A stretch of DNA of 64,000 nt from positions 682,001 to 746,000 of the forward strand of contig OZ223208.1 of assembly GCA_965140405.1 (NCBI GenBank). Reading direction: 5' to 3'. Origin of the DNA: G963556115 sp963666605 (GTDB lineage Bacteria > Planctomycetota > SZUA-567). A model generated the notes under the pieces. It had not been told where the DNA came from. It did not search any database and worked only from the letters and a program-made list of their open reading frames with translations. Shown piece by piece: positions 8,301 to 16,828 of this stretch; position 1 is the stretch's first letter; every line of letters begins with the position of its first letter. The translations under genes and the position numbers were made by a program.

Positions 8301-9641
8301 TTATGCGTGAGCGATTGCGATCATCAAAGCTTCTGAAATTGTTGGGTGTGGGAATATAGTAGACTTTATAGAATCAATTGTCATCTCATTTTCAACCATC
8401 ATCACAGCACTGTGAATTATCTCACCACACGGACCACCAATCATATGAACTCCTAGAATCTGTCCATACTCTTCACCTATTAGAACCTTTACCTGCCCAG
8501 ATTCATTTGGGTAGTCAACAGTGAAGCGCCCAGCTACAGCCATAGGTACAGCAGACTTCTTATAAGCAATACCCTTCTCTTTGAGCTGCTCTTCTGTGTA
8601 ACCAACCCCAGCAACCTCAGGAGCAGTGTATACAACACCTGGTACAGCAGAGTAACGCATAATATCATCTACGCCGAACATATTATTAACAGCAACAAAC
8701 CCTTCACGGCTAGCAGCATGAGCAAGAAGACAACGCCCAGTAACGTCTCCACATGCCCAAATTCCAGCAACATTTGTCTGACCGAAATCATCACATTTGA
8801 TACCTGTGCGGCTATAAACAACACCAGCTTGATCCAAACCAAGACCTTCCAATACAGGTACTCGACCTGTAGACATCAATATCTTCTCACCAGAGACAGT
8901 CTTTTCTGCACCTTCTTTATCAACATAAGTTACCATATCATCAGATATTTTAGAAACGCTTGACTCCATACAGAAGTTTACGCCTTGTTTCTTCATGTCC
9001 TGCATAAGGCGTTTAGCCATTTCACCATCAATTGCTCCACCGATCTTTGGAAGCATTTCAATAACAGTAACCTCAGCACCAACAGTATTGAAGAATGAAG
9101 CAAACTCTAGACCAATCACTCCACCACCGATGACGACAAGTGACGCAGGAATAGTATCAAGTTCTAGTATACCTGTGCTGTCAATAACGTTTGCAGAGTC
9201 AGCCCCAGGAATAGGAGGTGTCGCAGGCTTACCACCAGTAGCAATAAGTATGTTTGCACCTTCATATACTTCACCATTTGCTTTAATCTTACCTTTTTCA
9301 AGGATTGTTGCTTTAGCATTTACTACTTCCACCTTTGCACGCTTTAGCATACCTTCAACACCAGAACGCAGATCAGACACGACCTTACTACGTCTTGCAG
9401 CTAGCGCCTTCATGTCAAATTCAATACCAGAAGCTTTGATGCCAAGACCGCCACCCTCTTTAGCTTCATGATATAGATGTGCACTCTTAAGCATTGTCTT
9501 TGTAGGGATACATCCTGTGTTAAGACATGTGCCGCCAATACTTCCCATTTCAAACAGTACAACTTTTTTGCCCATACCACCTGCGTGAGCAGCTGCTTCA
9601 TACCCGCCAGGTCCTGAGCCAATCACCATTAGATCGTACAT
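8301..9641 (-). CDS. lpdA: Dihydrolipoamide dehydrogenase (E3)
   Basis: The 446-residue flavoprotein reoxidises the lipoyl arm of E2 and reduces NAD+. The N-terminal FAD motif is GSGPGGYEAA; the redox disulfide is Cys39/Cys44 in GGTCLNTGCIPTK. The NAD-binding motif VVIGGGVIGLEFA is near 170. The C-terminal dimer interface carries FPHPTISEA with the catalytic His. Length fits, slightly short against the usual 460-475. It lies between E2 and E1 genes in the same direction, so it serves this complex. AGGAG precedes the start. Confidence 0.97.
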   Translation of the reverse strand: MYDLMVIGSGPGGYEAAAHAGGMGKKVVLFEMGSIGGTCLNTGCIPTKTMLKSAHLYHEAKEGGGLGIKASGIEFDMKALAARRSKVVSDLRSGVEGMLKRAKVEVVNAKATILEKGKIKANGEVYEGANILIATGGKPATPPIPGADSANVIDSTGILELDTIPASLVVIGGGVIGLEFASFFNTVGAEVTVIEMLPKIGGAIDGEMAKRLMQDMKKQGVNFCMESSVSKISDDMVTYVDKEGAEKTVSGEKILMSTGRVPVLEGLGLDQAGVVYSRTGIKCDDFGQTNVAGIWACGDVTGRCLLAHAASREGFVAVNNMFGVDDIMRYSAVPGVVYTAPEVAGVGYTEEQLKEKGIAYKKSAVPMAVAGRFTVDYPNESGQVKVLIGEEYGQILGVHMIGGPCGEIIHSAVMMVENEMTIDSIKSTIFPHPTISEALMIAIAHA

Positions 9642-9706
9642 GAATTCTCCTATAATTTTATTATCAACTAAATTTTGTCTTAATTTTTGAATATGAGCGC
9701 CTAGAG

Positions 9707-11026
9707 TTATATCCCTGCAAGCTCACCAATATTTTCAATGTTTGCTTTTACTTTCTGTAGGAATTTAGCTCCCGGAGCACCATCAATCACTTGGTGATCA
9801 ATCGTCAGTGAAAGGCCTATGAAGTCTTTGAATACGACTTCACCATTCTCACGTACTGGACGTAAAACTGGAGAGCAGACACCGAGAATTGCTACCTGCG
9901 GCGCGTTGAGTACAGGTGTAAATGTCTCGATGCCAAACGCTCCTAAATTTGAGACAGTAAATGATCCACCCTCAAGGTAATCTGGGTTGATTGTTCCATC
10001 CATAGCAGCAAAAGCACGCTCTTTGACCTTCTGTGATAATTCTTTTAGAGTTAATTCCTCAGAGCCAGCAATTACTGGTACAAGTAGACCTTTATCAGTA
10101 TCACAAGCAAAAGCGATATTGACTTCTTCAGAGCGATATACCTTACCGTTAATGAATTCGCAATTTATTTCAGGCATCTCTTCCAACGCCTTTATAACAG
10201 CGAAGAGTATCAAGTCGCCAACTGTAATATTTACATATCCAGCTTCACCCGCACCAGCTTTAAGTCTTCCTCTTGCAGCAAGTAAGTTTGTAGCATCAGC
10301 ACTACCATTGAGAGTGAGCTGTGCATGATCTTTTAACGAGCCAGCCATTCTTGAAGCAATAACCTTACGTACATTACTCTGCTCTTCTCCCTTACGTAGG
10401 TCTGTACTGCGGATAGAGCCACCTTTAGCTGTTGGTCTTAGTTCCCATCCATCTGCAAGCATCTTGGTAGCAAGGTCTGTACGTTGAGTGCCAGTAAAGC
10501 GAGCTCTAATCACATCACTTTCAGAAATTCTGCCATGCACACCTGAGCCAGTAATATTTGAAGTATCAACATTAAATCTTGCTGCATATTTCTTTGCACG
10601 CGGTGATAATGTTGGTGCAGCTGGAGCAACTACAGACACAGCTACAGGCGCCACTGGAGCTACACTTAGTTCACCTGTTGCAACAGAAGCAACTGGTGCA
10701 GAGCTTTGAGCGACAGGAGCCGCTGTTGGAGCAGGCTTAGCACTCGCAACTTCTTCGATTACAGGACGAAATTGCTCTATGTCTTCGCCTTTTTCACCAA
10801 TAACACCGATATTTACAAGTACCGGAGCGAGCTCACCTTCACCATAGAAATACCCGAGTACTTCACCAGTAGCTGGAGCTTCAACAACGAAGGACGCCTT
10901 GTCTGTCTCAATCTCAGCAATAACGTCACCTTCAGTTACGTTTTCGCCGACCTTCTTATTCCATGCCACGATAATGCATTCTTCAACGCTATTACCCTGT
11001 TTTGGCATTAAAATTGGGGTTGCCAT
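9707..11026 (-). CDS. Lipoamide acyltransferase (E2) of 2-oxoacid dehydrogenase complex
   Basis: The 439-residue protein has one lipoyl domain with the lipoylation site Lys43 in EIETDKASF. An Ala/Pro/Val-rich swinging linker follows (about 95-140), then a peripheral-subunit-binding domain (LSPRAKKYAARFNVDTSNITGSG), then the acyltransferase core with the active-site HxxxDG motif (His411, Asp415, Gly416 in DHQVIDG). It forms the core of the complex made with the following E3 and fused E1 genes. Start is ATG with AAAGG upstream. The acyl group carried is unknown (acetyl is most likely). Confidence 0.95.
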   Translation of the reverse strand: MATPILMPKQGNSVEECIIVAWNKKVGENVTEGDVIAEIETDKASFVVEAPATGEVLGYFYGEGELAPVLVNIGVIGEKGEDIEQFRPVIEEVASAKPAPTAAPVAQSSAPVASVATGELSVAPVAPVAVSVVAPAAPTLSPRAKKYAARFNVDTSNITGSGVHGRISESDVIRARFTGTQRTDLATKMLADGWELRPTAKGGSIRSTDLRKGEEQSNVRKVIASRMAGSLKDHAQLTLNGSADATNLLAARGRLKAGAGEAGYVNITVGDLILFAVIKALEEMPEINCEFINGKVYRSEEVNIAFACDTDKGLLVPVIAGSEELTLKELSQKVKERAFAAMDGTINPDYLEGGSFTVSNLGAFGIETFTPVLNAPQVAILGVCSPVLRPVRENGEVVFKDFIGLSLTIDHQVIDGAPGAKFLQKVKANIENIGELAGI

Positions 11027-11067
11027 TCTTATTTACCTTTTACATATATGATTAAAAATATCTAATA

Positions 11068-12318
11068 TTAAAAATTCTCTAACAGGTATGCTTCAGCTTC
11101 TAGACTCCAGAGCATATTATTCTTATCGCAGATATCAGCTAGAGCGCCAAATCTTTCGTCATCAGCAGCCTTACTTCTGAAGTCAACAAGAGCAGTCATA
11201 TCCATAGTTGCGTGGGTATAAACCAACTTCTTTCCACCTGGAATATTTGGTAAGTTTAGAGTTGTCTCTACGACACTGTTCAGCCCACCAACATGCGTAA
11301 TCATTGCAACTGGGTCAATAAGTCCTTTACTCATCATTTCAAGGCTCTCACGCATATCATCTGTGTTACCACCACTAGTACCTACGACCTTGTTGAAATT
11401 ATAATGAACATTATAGAAATTCATCTCTGCTTTAAACTCAGTATCAGTAGGACCAGCAAAGAAGTTTAGACATCCATCACGAGCAAGGATAGCATCACCC
11501 TGCTCTATAACAGATCTTACCGGAGCGAAGACAAATACATCGTCATACCCGGTACCGCCTGATAGCTCCATCAACTTCGCTACTGCATCTTCACACTTTG
11601 TATTTACATATATAAGCTCAATACCGTTCTTCTTAGCTTCTTCAACAGTAAAGATACTTGCAGCTCTTGCGAGTCTAGCTTCATCTATATCAGTTACAAC
11701 TAATAGTCCCGGCTTTCGGTCACAGTGAATTGCATAATCAATAGCACCAAGTCCCATAGGACCTACACCAGCAAGGATCGCAGTCTTACCACCTTCTGCA
11801 ATACCCATATTGTGAATATATGTACCAGCAGGAACATGATAGTTTGCATGGAATGCGCCAACAATACAACTCTGAGGCTCAGAAAGACTTGCAGGGAAGT
11901 AGCCTTCTCCATCATAGTGTAACAGGCAGTCATTATTTAATATATCTCGGTGAATAATTACGTATGTCGCACTACCACCAAGATAATGGAAGGAATACCC
12001 AGGAGCATCAAGTTTATCTTTATAAGGGATAGCAGGTTGGATTGAGAATTTCTGACCGACATTCCAGTCATCTTTCCACTTACTACCGACTTCAATAATC
12101 TCACCACAGAATTCATGTCCAATAACGACTGGATTCTCAGCACAATCATCCGGAACACGTTTATGATCTGCACCTTGCTTTGCAGCTTTGAAAGACGACA
12201 TACAGATACTATCAGATATTACTTTTGCAAGTATCTCATCATCTTGAATTGGAGGTAACTCGAACTCTTCCAATCTAAGATCACCCTTGCCATACAGTCT
12301 AACGGCTTTTGTCTTCAT
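11068..12318 (-). CDS. sorE: Zinc-type alcohol dehydrogenase, L-sorbose-1-phosphate reductase-like
   Basis: A 416-residue medium-chain dehydrogenase with the zinc-site motif GHEFCGEIIEVGSKW and a Rossmann segment ILAGVGPMGLGAIDYA. Overall sequence, including VRLYGKGDLRLEEFELPPI and HYLGGSATYVII, matches SorE-type enzymes that reduce L-sorbose 1-phosphate to D-glucitol 6-phosphate with NAD(P)H. The operon also encodes an SrlD-like SDR able to oxidise glucitol 6-phosphate to fructose 6-phosphate, which supports this. No PTS gene is present, so phosphorylation would need another locus or the substrate differs. ATG at 12318 with AAGGAG 6 nt upstream; the TTG just before it is not the start. Confidence 0.75.
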   Translation of the reverse strand: MKTKAVRLYGKGDLRLEEFELPPIQDDEILAKVISDSICMSSFKAAKQGADHKRVPDDCAENPVVIGHEFCGEIIEVGSKWKDDWNVGQKFSIQPAIPYKDKLDAPGYSFHYLGGSATYVIIHRDILNNDCLLHYDGEGYFPASLSEPQSCIVGAFHANYHVPAGTYIHNMGIAEGGKTAILAGVGPMGLGAIDYAIHCDRKPGLLVVTDIDEARLARAASIFTVEEAKKNGIELIYVNTKCEDAVAKLMELSGGTGYDDVFVFAPVRSVIEQGDAILARDGCLNFFAGPTDTEFKAEMNFYNVHYNFNKVVGTSGGNTDDMRESLEMMSKGLIDPVAMITHVGGLNSVVETTLNLPNIPGGKKLVYTHATMDMTALVDFRSKAADDERFGALADICDKNNMLWSLEAEAYLLENF

Positions 12319-12357
12319 CAAAATCTCCTTAGTATATATTAAATTTTAACTCAAAAT

Positions 12358-13167
12358 TTACAAAACTTCTACGGCTTCAATTTTTAGTCCCAACTCCTGA
12401 CTATATGCATCTCTATCTTCTTCTGAAAGACCAGTATCAGTAATACAGAGGTCAAACTTATCCAGATTATTCGTTATCACAAATGAATTCTTCCCAAACT
12501 TCGTATGATCAGCAAGAAGAAATACTTTGTTTGCAGCTTCAACAGCGAGTTCTTTAGTAAATGCTTCTGAAGGATCAGTAGTGTTCAATCCCTTTGAAGT
12601 AATCCCAATTGTACCCATAAAAGCCTTATCCAGATGCACTCCATCTATCAACGGTCTTGACAAGGCTCCAACCATAGTCCTACTCTTTAGCCTCAAATCA
12701 CCACCAGTCAATATAACTCTTGGACCCTCACTATTTGAAAGTTCTACAGCAGCAGTAAGTGAGTTAGTAACAACGATTAACGACTTATCATGCTTGATAA
12801 GTTTTGCTAACTCTAAGACAGTACTTCCACCATCAAGATAAATAGCATCTTCTTTCTCTATGAAGCTAGCGGCATACTCAGCTATCTTCTTTTTCTCGGC
12901 AAGGAGTGTTTCAACCTTCTCTTCAAAGTTCATTTCTGAGCCTGCTTGCTCGTTACCATCAACAAGCATTGCCCCTCCATGCACTCTTTTGAGATAACCA
13001 TCAACCTCCAGCTTACTCAAATCACGCCTTACTGTTGCAGCCGAAGCAGAGAGTTCGTTGCATAATGTTTCAACCTTTACAAGCCCTTCATTTTTAAGAG
13101 CTTTGAGAATTTTTCGATGCCTCTCAGGAGCCAACTCTTTTGACTTTATTTCTTCATGGCTACTCAT
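12358..13167 (-). CDS. DeoR-family transcriptional repressor
   Basis: The 269-residue protein begins with a DeoR HTH: ERHRKILKALKNEGLV, then SASAATVRRDLSKLEVDGYLKRVHGG. The C-terminal sugar-phosphate sensor domain contains IYLDGGSTVLELAKLI, VVTNSLTAAVEL and the ADHTKFGK segment. It lies inside the sugar operon between the SDR and the SorE-like gene, so it probably represses this operon and is released by a phosphorylated intermediate such as sorbose or glucitol phosphate. That ligand is inferred. Confidence 0.92.
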   Translation of the reverse strand: MSSHEEIKSKELAPERHRKILKALKNEGLVKVETLCNELSASAATVRRDLSKLEVDGYLKRVHGGAMLVDGNEQAGSEMNFEEKVETLLAEKKKIAEYAASFIEKEDAIYLDGGSTVLELAKLIKHDKSLIVVTNSLTAAVELSNSEGPRVILTGGDLRLKSRTMVGALSRPLIDGVHLDKAFMGTIGITSKGLNTTDPSEAFTKELAVEAANKVFLLADHTKFGKNSFVITNNLDKFDLCITDTGLSEEDRDAYSQELGLKIEAVEVL

Positions 13168-13207
13168 TGCGCTCCTAACAGTTCTTTACTTATAATTAAA
13201 ATCACTA

Positions 13208-14002
13208 CTACTTCATTTCCTGTCCACCAGTAACATTGATACCCTGACCTGTCATGTAAGACGCACCATCAGATGCCATAAACACAACGACGTTACCAAC
13301 ATCATCATAGGTACATCCACGCTTCATAGGTACTTGATCGATATACTTCTGACGTACTTCTTCCTCTGTGATTCCCAACTTTTTAGCATATTGAGAGTAC
13401 AGTGAATTTACCCATAGCGGACTGTCAAGCATATTTCCAGGACAGATGCTATTTACTCTCACGCCATATTCAGCCAGATCGAGCGCAATACTCTGAGTTA
13501 GTCCAATACCGCCAAATTTACCTGCGGCATATGCTGAGTTTTTGAAGCTTCCCTTTTTTCCAGACTTGGAGTTGATCTGAATAATTGCGCCCTTACCAGC
13601 TTTTTTCATAACAATTGCTGCTTGTTTTGCAAAATTGAAGTAACCAATCAAATTAACTTCAATTACCTTTGCCCACTTTGCTGCATCAGCTTCAGTAATC
13701 TCTTCAGCGATAAGGATTGCAGCATTTGCGATAGCAATATCTACTCTACCAAATTTTTCCACAGCTGTTTTAACGAGGTTTGCACATTCATCTTCTTTTG
13801 TTACATCAACCTTTACACCGATAGCTTCGCCACCAAATTCTTCAGAGATCTCTTTAGCAGTATTCTTTACAGCATCTTCCTGAATATCACCTAGAACAAC
13901 CTTACAACCCTCACGAAGCAATCTTTCACAAAGAGCTCTACCTAACCCCTGAGCCGCACCAGTAACAACCGCTACTCTGTCTTGAATAGAATATACACTC
14001 AT
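13208..14002 (-). CDS. Short-chain dehydrogenase, sorbitol-6-phosphate 2-dehydrogenase-like
   Basis: The 264-residue SDR has the cofactor motif TGAAQGLGRALCERL, an acidic residue after beta-2 (GDIQED) favouring NAD, NAG-type ANAAIL, and the catalytic Ser-Tyr-Lys set (INSKSGKKGSFKNSAYAAGKFG). The C-terminal VPMKRGCTYDDVGNVVVFMASDGASYMTGQGINVTGGQEM is typical of SrlD enzymes. Expected reaction: D-glucitol 6-phosphate to fructose 6-phosphate. Start chosen at the ATG 14002 with AAAGGATG upstream. The SorE-like gene two positions downstream would make its substrate. Confidence 0.82.
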   Translation of the reverse strand: MSVYSIQDRVAVVTGAAQGLGRALCERLLREGCKVVLGDIQEDAVKNTAKEISEEFGGEAIGVKVDVTKEDECANLVKTAVEKFGRVDIAIANAAILIAEEITEADAAKWAKVIEVNLIGYFNFAKQAAIVMKKAGKGAIIQINSKSGKKGSFKNSAYAAGKFGGIGLTQSIALDLAEYGVRVNSICPGNMLDSPLWVNSLYSQYAKKLGITEEEVRQKYIDQVPMKRGCTYDDVGNVVVFMASDGASYMTGQGINVTGGQEMK

Positions 14003-14037
14003 TATCAATCATCCTTTAAAATTAAAAGTAAATAGTA

Positions 14038-15360
14038 TTATTTTACAGCAGCAATAACTGCGTCAAGATTTGAAAAATCTTTTAAGCTCCCAAGCTTTTC
14101 TTTCGCACCAACTGGATCAACAGCAGCTTCGCCCAACTGTGCATAAAATTTATTCATTGAGCTGTAGTCTGTTCCAAACATCTCAGCCGCCCAATCACTC
14201 ATCATCCCCTTACTAGCAACAAGCTCAAGAATTGTATGCCCGTATACAGCGTAAGCACCAGACATAAAGTCACCAACAAAAGGAGCCAATTCAGGAGCAG
14301 AGAAATCATCAACGAATGGCTGTCCATAATTATTCATCTCAGTGCCGACGACAAACAACATATCATGCCTCCTTCCAGCCTCTACAATATCATTAAGAGC
14401 TGCAACCTTTGCCTTTTTAACTGCTTCATCAGCAAAGTTCCAGTTTCTCTCTGGAATTATCGCAATAGATCTAATCCCAACAGAGACCATATACTCTACA
14501 AGCTCTGTAGCATCTTTCTCGCCGTTAGACGAGCCATCTAGCCAAGCCCAACAAGGCAGAGCTTTCATCTCTCGAACCATATCCATCATTGACTTTAGCG
14601 GTGGGAATGTAGAACTGTCAGGCTGTTTATAACCAACACCGCCACGCTTCATTAACTTTGCTCTTATAGTGTTACGTAGAGTCGCAGAATCATCAATCAT
14701 ACTTGCTACTTCTTCAACAGTCATACCAAGCCTCTCACTCCAGTATGTATGAAGCTCTACACCTGAGTACATAGACTTACTTTTCAGTTCTAGTGCCTCA
14801 ATTAAATGCCTCTCAGTAACGTTTCCAGCAGGGGTCAAAGATTCAACATCACCCACATAGTCTAGCACCATCGGAGCAAGTGTACTTTCAAGCCTAGATA
14901 GTAACTGTATATTTCTCTCTCTCACACCAGTACGCATCTGAGTCAATACTTTTTCGGCATTACTACCAGCTTCAGGAAGTTTGGTAAAACCAACCCCCAT
15001 AGCGTAAAGAACACCACTCTCACCCGGTGAGTTGATATCACGGTCAGCATAATCCTCAACAAAGACTCTTGCCTCTAGCGAAGCAATTGTGCGAAGCTTT
15101 AAAATATCTCCGACCTCAAACACCTCTTCCATAGCATCAAGCACATCAAAGTCTACTGTACCAGCAACCTCTACCCCAGCACGTTTTGCCCTATATAGCA
15201 CTTCGGTTGGTGAGATACCTTCAATATTAAATGAGTAGAATGTATGCAAGTGTGTATTTACTGCTTTGATATCACTTGCCATAAATTCAGCATCCTTTAT
15301 TACGCTTTTCAGCTCATTTATTCTTGTACTCTTATCAAAGTCAGACAGTCTATCACTCAT
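14038..15360 (-). CDS. PHP-domain metal-dependent hydrolase-like protein
   Basis: The 440-residue protein, first gene of the operon, carries a PHP-type metal-binding motif near its N-terminus (NTHLHTFYSFN at about 35-45) and further His/Asp/Glu-rich segments (TVDFDVLDAMEE, SLEARVF, GTEMNN, YAVYGHTI). PHP proteins are phosphoesterases such as histidinol or sugar phosphatases. Its place beside sugar-phosphate dehydrogenases suggests hydrolysis of a phosphorylated sugar or a lactone-like intermediate; the substrate is unknown. It is longer than a simple PHP phosphatase (about 250-300), with an inserted region at about 150-230. An AAAGGA site lies about 12 nt before the ATG. Confidence 0.65.
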   Translation of the reverse strand: MSDRLSDFDKSTRINELKSVIKDAEFMASDIKAVNTHLHTFYSFNIEGISPTEVLYRAKRAGVEVAGTVDFDVLDAMEEVFEVGDILKLRTIASLEARVFVEDYADRDINSPGESGVLYAMGVGFTKLPEAGSNAEKVLTQMRTGVRERNIQLLSRLESTLAPMVLDYVGDVESLTPAGNVTERHLIEALELKSKSMYSGVELHTYWSERLGMTVEEVASMIDDSATLRNTIRAKLMKRGGVGYKQPDSSTFPPLKSMMDMVREMKALPCWAWLDGSSNGEKDATELVEYMVSVGIRSIAIIPERNWNFADEAVKKAKVAALNDIVEAGRRHDMLFVVGTEMNNYGQPFVDDFSAPELAPFVGDFMSGAYAVYGHTILELVASKGMMSDWAAEMFGTDYSSMNKFYAQLGEAAVDPVGAKEKLGSLKDFSNLDAVIAAVK

Positions 15361-15444
15361 AATAATGCATATCCTTTACTCTCGTGCTCTCGCTTAACCA
15401 CTCAGAAACAATCATACTCCCCAATCAAAATCGATCACAACTAT

Positions 15445-15510
15445 AGAATACCACCCAAAGTAACGCTAGTCAAGCAATTTATTGATTTTTTTTGATTATT
15501 AATCGCAATA
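15445..15510 (-). promoter_or_regulatory. Promoter of the sorE/2-oxoacid dehydrogenase operon with upstream AT-rich dyads
   Basis: On the minus strand, TTGACT (15468-15473) and TATTCT (15445-15450) are spaced by 17 bp, giving a good -35/-10 pair about 85 bp before the PHP gene. Immediately upstream lie TTATTGAT (15479-15486) and GATTATTAATC, an imperfect dyad. TTATTGAT also forms one arm of the dyad before the LacI gene. Confidence 0.55.
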
Positions 15511-15572
15511 TACCCTTAATTCGCTCAACACCGATCACGTATAATCATATACTGAAAATAAAGGGTAATAAT

Positions 15573-15601
15573 AATGCCACTACCCTGGTGGTAATGGCAT
15601 T
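15573..15601 (-). terminator. Terminator of the LacI-family gene
   Basis: AATGCCA-C-TACC pairs with GGTA-A-TGGCATT around a short CTGGT-type loop, with one mismatch. It lies 40 bp past the LacI stop, and the minus strand continues into ATTATTACCCTTTATTTT. Confidence 0.65.
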
Positions 15602-15642
15602 GTTCTAATAATTTATTAAAATTTACTATTTATTAGTAATAA

Positions 15643-16635
15643 CTAACAACTTCTCCTACGAACAAATTCTTGCCTAACTTTATACACTTGCATTCCACCA
15701 ATCTTCCCGCTGAGTCTTTCGATAACCATCTTTGCTCCAAACTCACCGAGCAACCTTGTATTGATCGACATAGTCGAAATCTGAGGTGTAAAAGGATGGC
15801 CGTAATCAAGAGTATCACCCGGCGCAAGTAGTCGCACGTCCTTATATATGCTTAACCCAAGACTTTTTAGACCTGCCACAACAAATAATGCCAGATAGTC
15901 ATCATAAACAAATATAGCTCTCGGGAAAGAACTCTTTTCAAAAGACTTCAAAAGCTCTACAACGCCATCTAATAATGGTTCTTTTATATAATATACAGCA
16001 TTTTGAACATTAGAGCAGCCAACCTCTAACAAAGCTTTTTGAAAACCATACGCTCTGTCATCAATTATGCTGGTCATATTACCCTTTTCATATCCTAGGA
16101 ACACTGCATTGTCTGCTGATTCCCCCTCCAAAAGAATTTTTCCCCCTTCATACGCCCCTTGAAAGTCATCCACACACACAGTACAAAATTTCCCCTGCAG
16201 AATACTTCTATTAATAATAACAACTGGCACACCCTTGCTTTCCATGCTACTAAATATTTCTTCATCAACATAGTGAATAGAACATACAGCCAGCGGTGAA
16301 AGATCAGACAATTTCTTCTTGATCAATTCAGAGCTTTCATTAAATGATATCGGCAGGAGTATTGGGGTAAGGCCTTCTCCAACAATATTTGCCTCAAACT
16401 CTACCAGTATCTCATTTATAAATCCTAGTACATGCTTCCACTCTTTATCTATTGTATAAAGGACAGCCACAGTGTTACAACGATTACTATACAACGGACT
16501 TTTATACCCCATTGATTTTGCTACATCAAGCACCTTATTTTTTACTAATTCAGAGATTCTCCCCTTCCCGGAGAGCACAAGAGATACTGTAGATACAGAG
16601 ACCCCTGCTACCTCTGCAATTTTCTTCATAGACAT
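15643..16635 (-). CDS. LacI-family transcriptional regulator
   Basis: The 330-residue protein opens with a LacI HTH (MKKIAEVAGVSVSTVSLVLSGKGRISE) and hinge helix, then a periplasmic-binding-protein-like sensor domain (about 60-330). It is transcribed away from the UROD-family gene at 16829 and lies just upstream of the sorE-type operon. Either could be a target. Start is ATG with AAGGAG 6 nt upstream. A dyad TTATTGAT-N10-ATCAATAA sits 10 bp further upstream and is a candidate autoregulatory operator. The inducer is unknown. Confidence 0.92.
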   Translation of the reverse strand: MSMKKIAEVAGVSVSTVSLVLSGKGRISELVKNKVLDVAKSMGYKSPLYSNRCNTVAVLYTIDKEWKHVLGFINEILVEFEANIVGEGLTPILLPISFNESSELIKKKLSDLSPLAVCSIHYVDEEIFSSMESKGVPVVIINRSILQGKFCTVCVDDFQGAYEGGKILLEGESADNAVFLGYEKGNMTSIIDDRAYGFQKALLEVGCSNVQNAVYYIKEPLLDGVVELLKSFEKSSFPRAIFVYDDYLALFVVAGLKSLGLSIYKDVRLLAPGDTLDYGHPFTPQISTMSINTRLLGEFGAKMVIERLSGKIGGMQVYKVRQEFVRRRSC

Positions 16636-16644
16636 ACCTGCTCC

Positions 16645-16670
16645 TTATTGATCAACTATTTTATCAATAA
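16645..16670. promoter_or_regulatory. Inverted repeat before the LacI gene
   Basis: TTATTGAT (16645-16652) and ATCAATAA (16663-16670) form a perfect 8-bp dyad with a 10-bp spacer in the divergent LacI/UROD intergenic region. The left arm includes the palindrome TTGATCAA. Candidate operator; the spacer is longer than usual for LacI sites. Confidence 0.45.
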
Positions 16671-16828
16671 TACGCAGCATGCACCTACAAATCAATAAAA
16701 ATATGGTATTCGCAAGTTAATTCATTAATTTTGATAAATAATTTGACCAAGCACCATATGTATAGTAAATTAATTTATATATACTGCTTACAAAAAACCG
16801 CTGAATACAAAACCAAGGACTATAGAGA

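Noticed and set aside
8995..9471. Long plus-strand open frame opposite lpdA
   Set aside because: It lies wholly within a strongly conserved gene, has no ribosome binding site and no recognisable protein sequence; a shadow frame. The same applies to frames opposite cimA (37955-38371), the kinase (31975-32352) and the D-hydroxyacid dehydrogenase (39547-39891).
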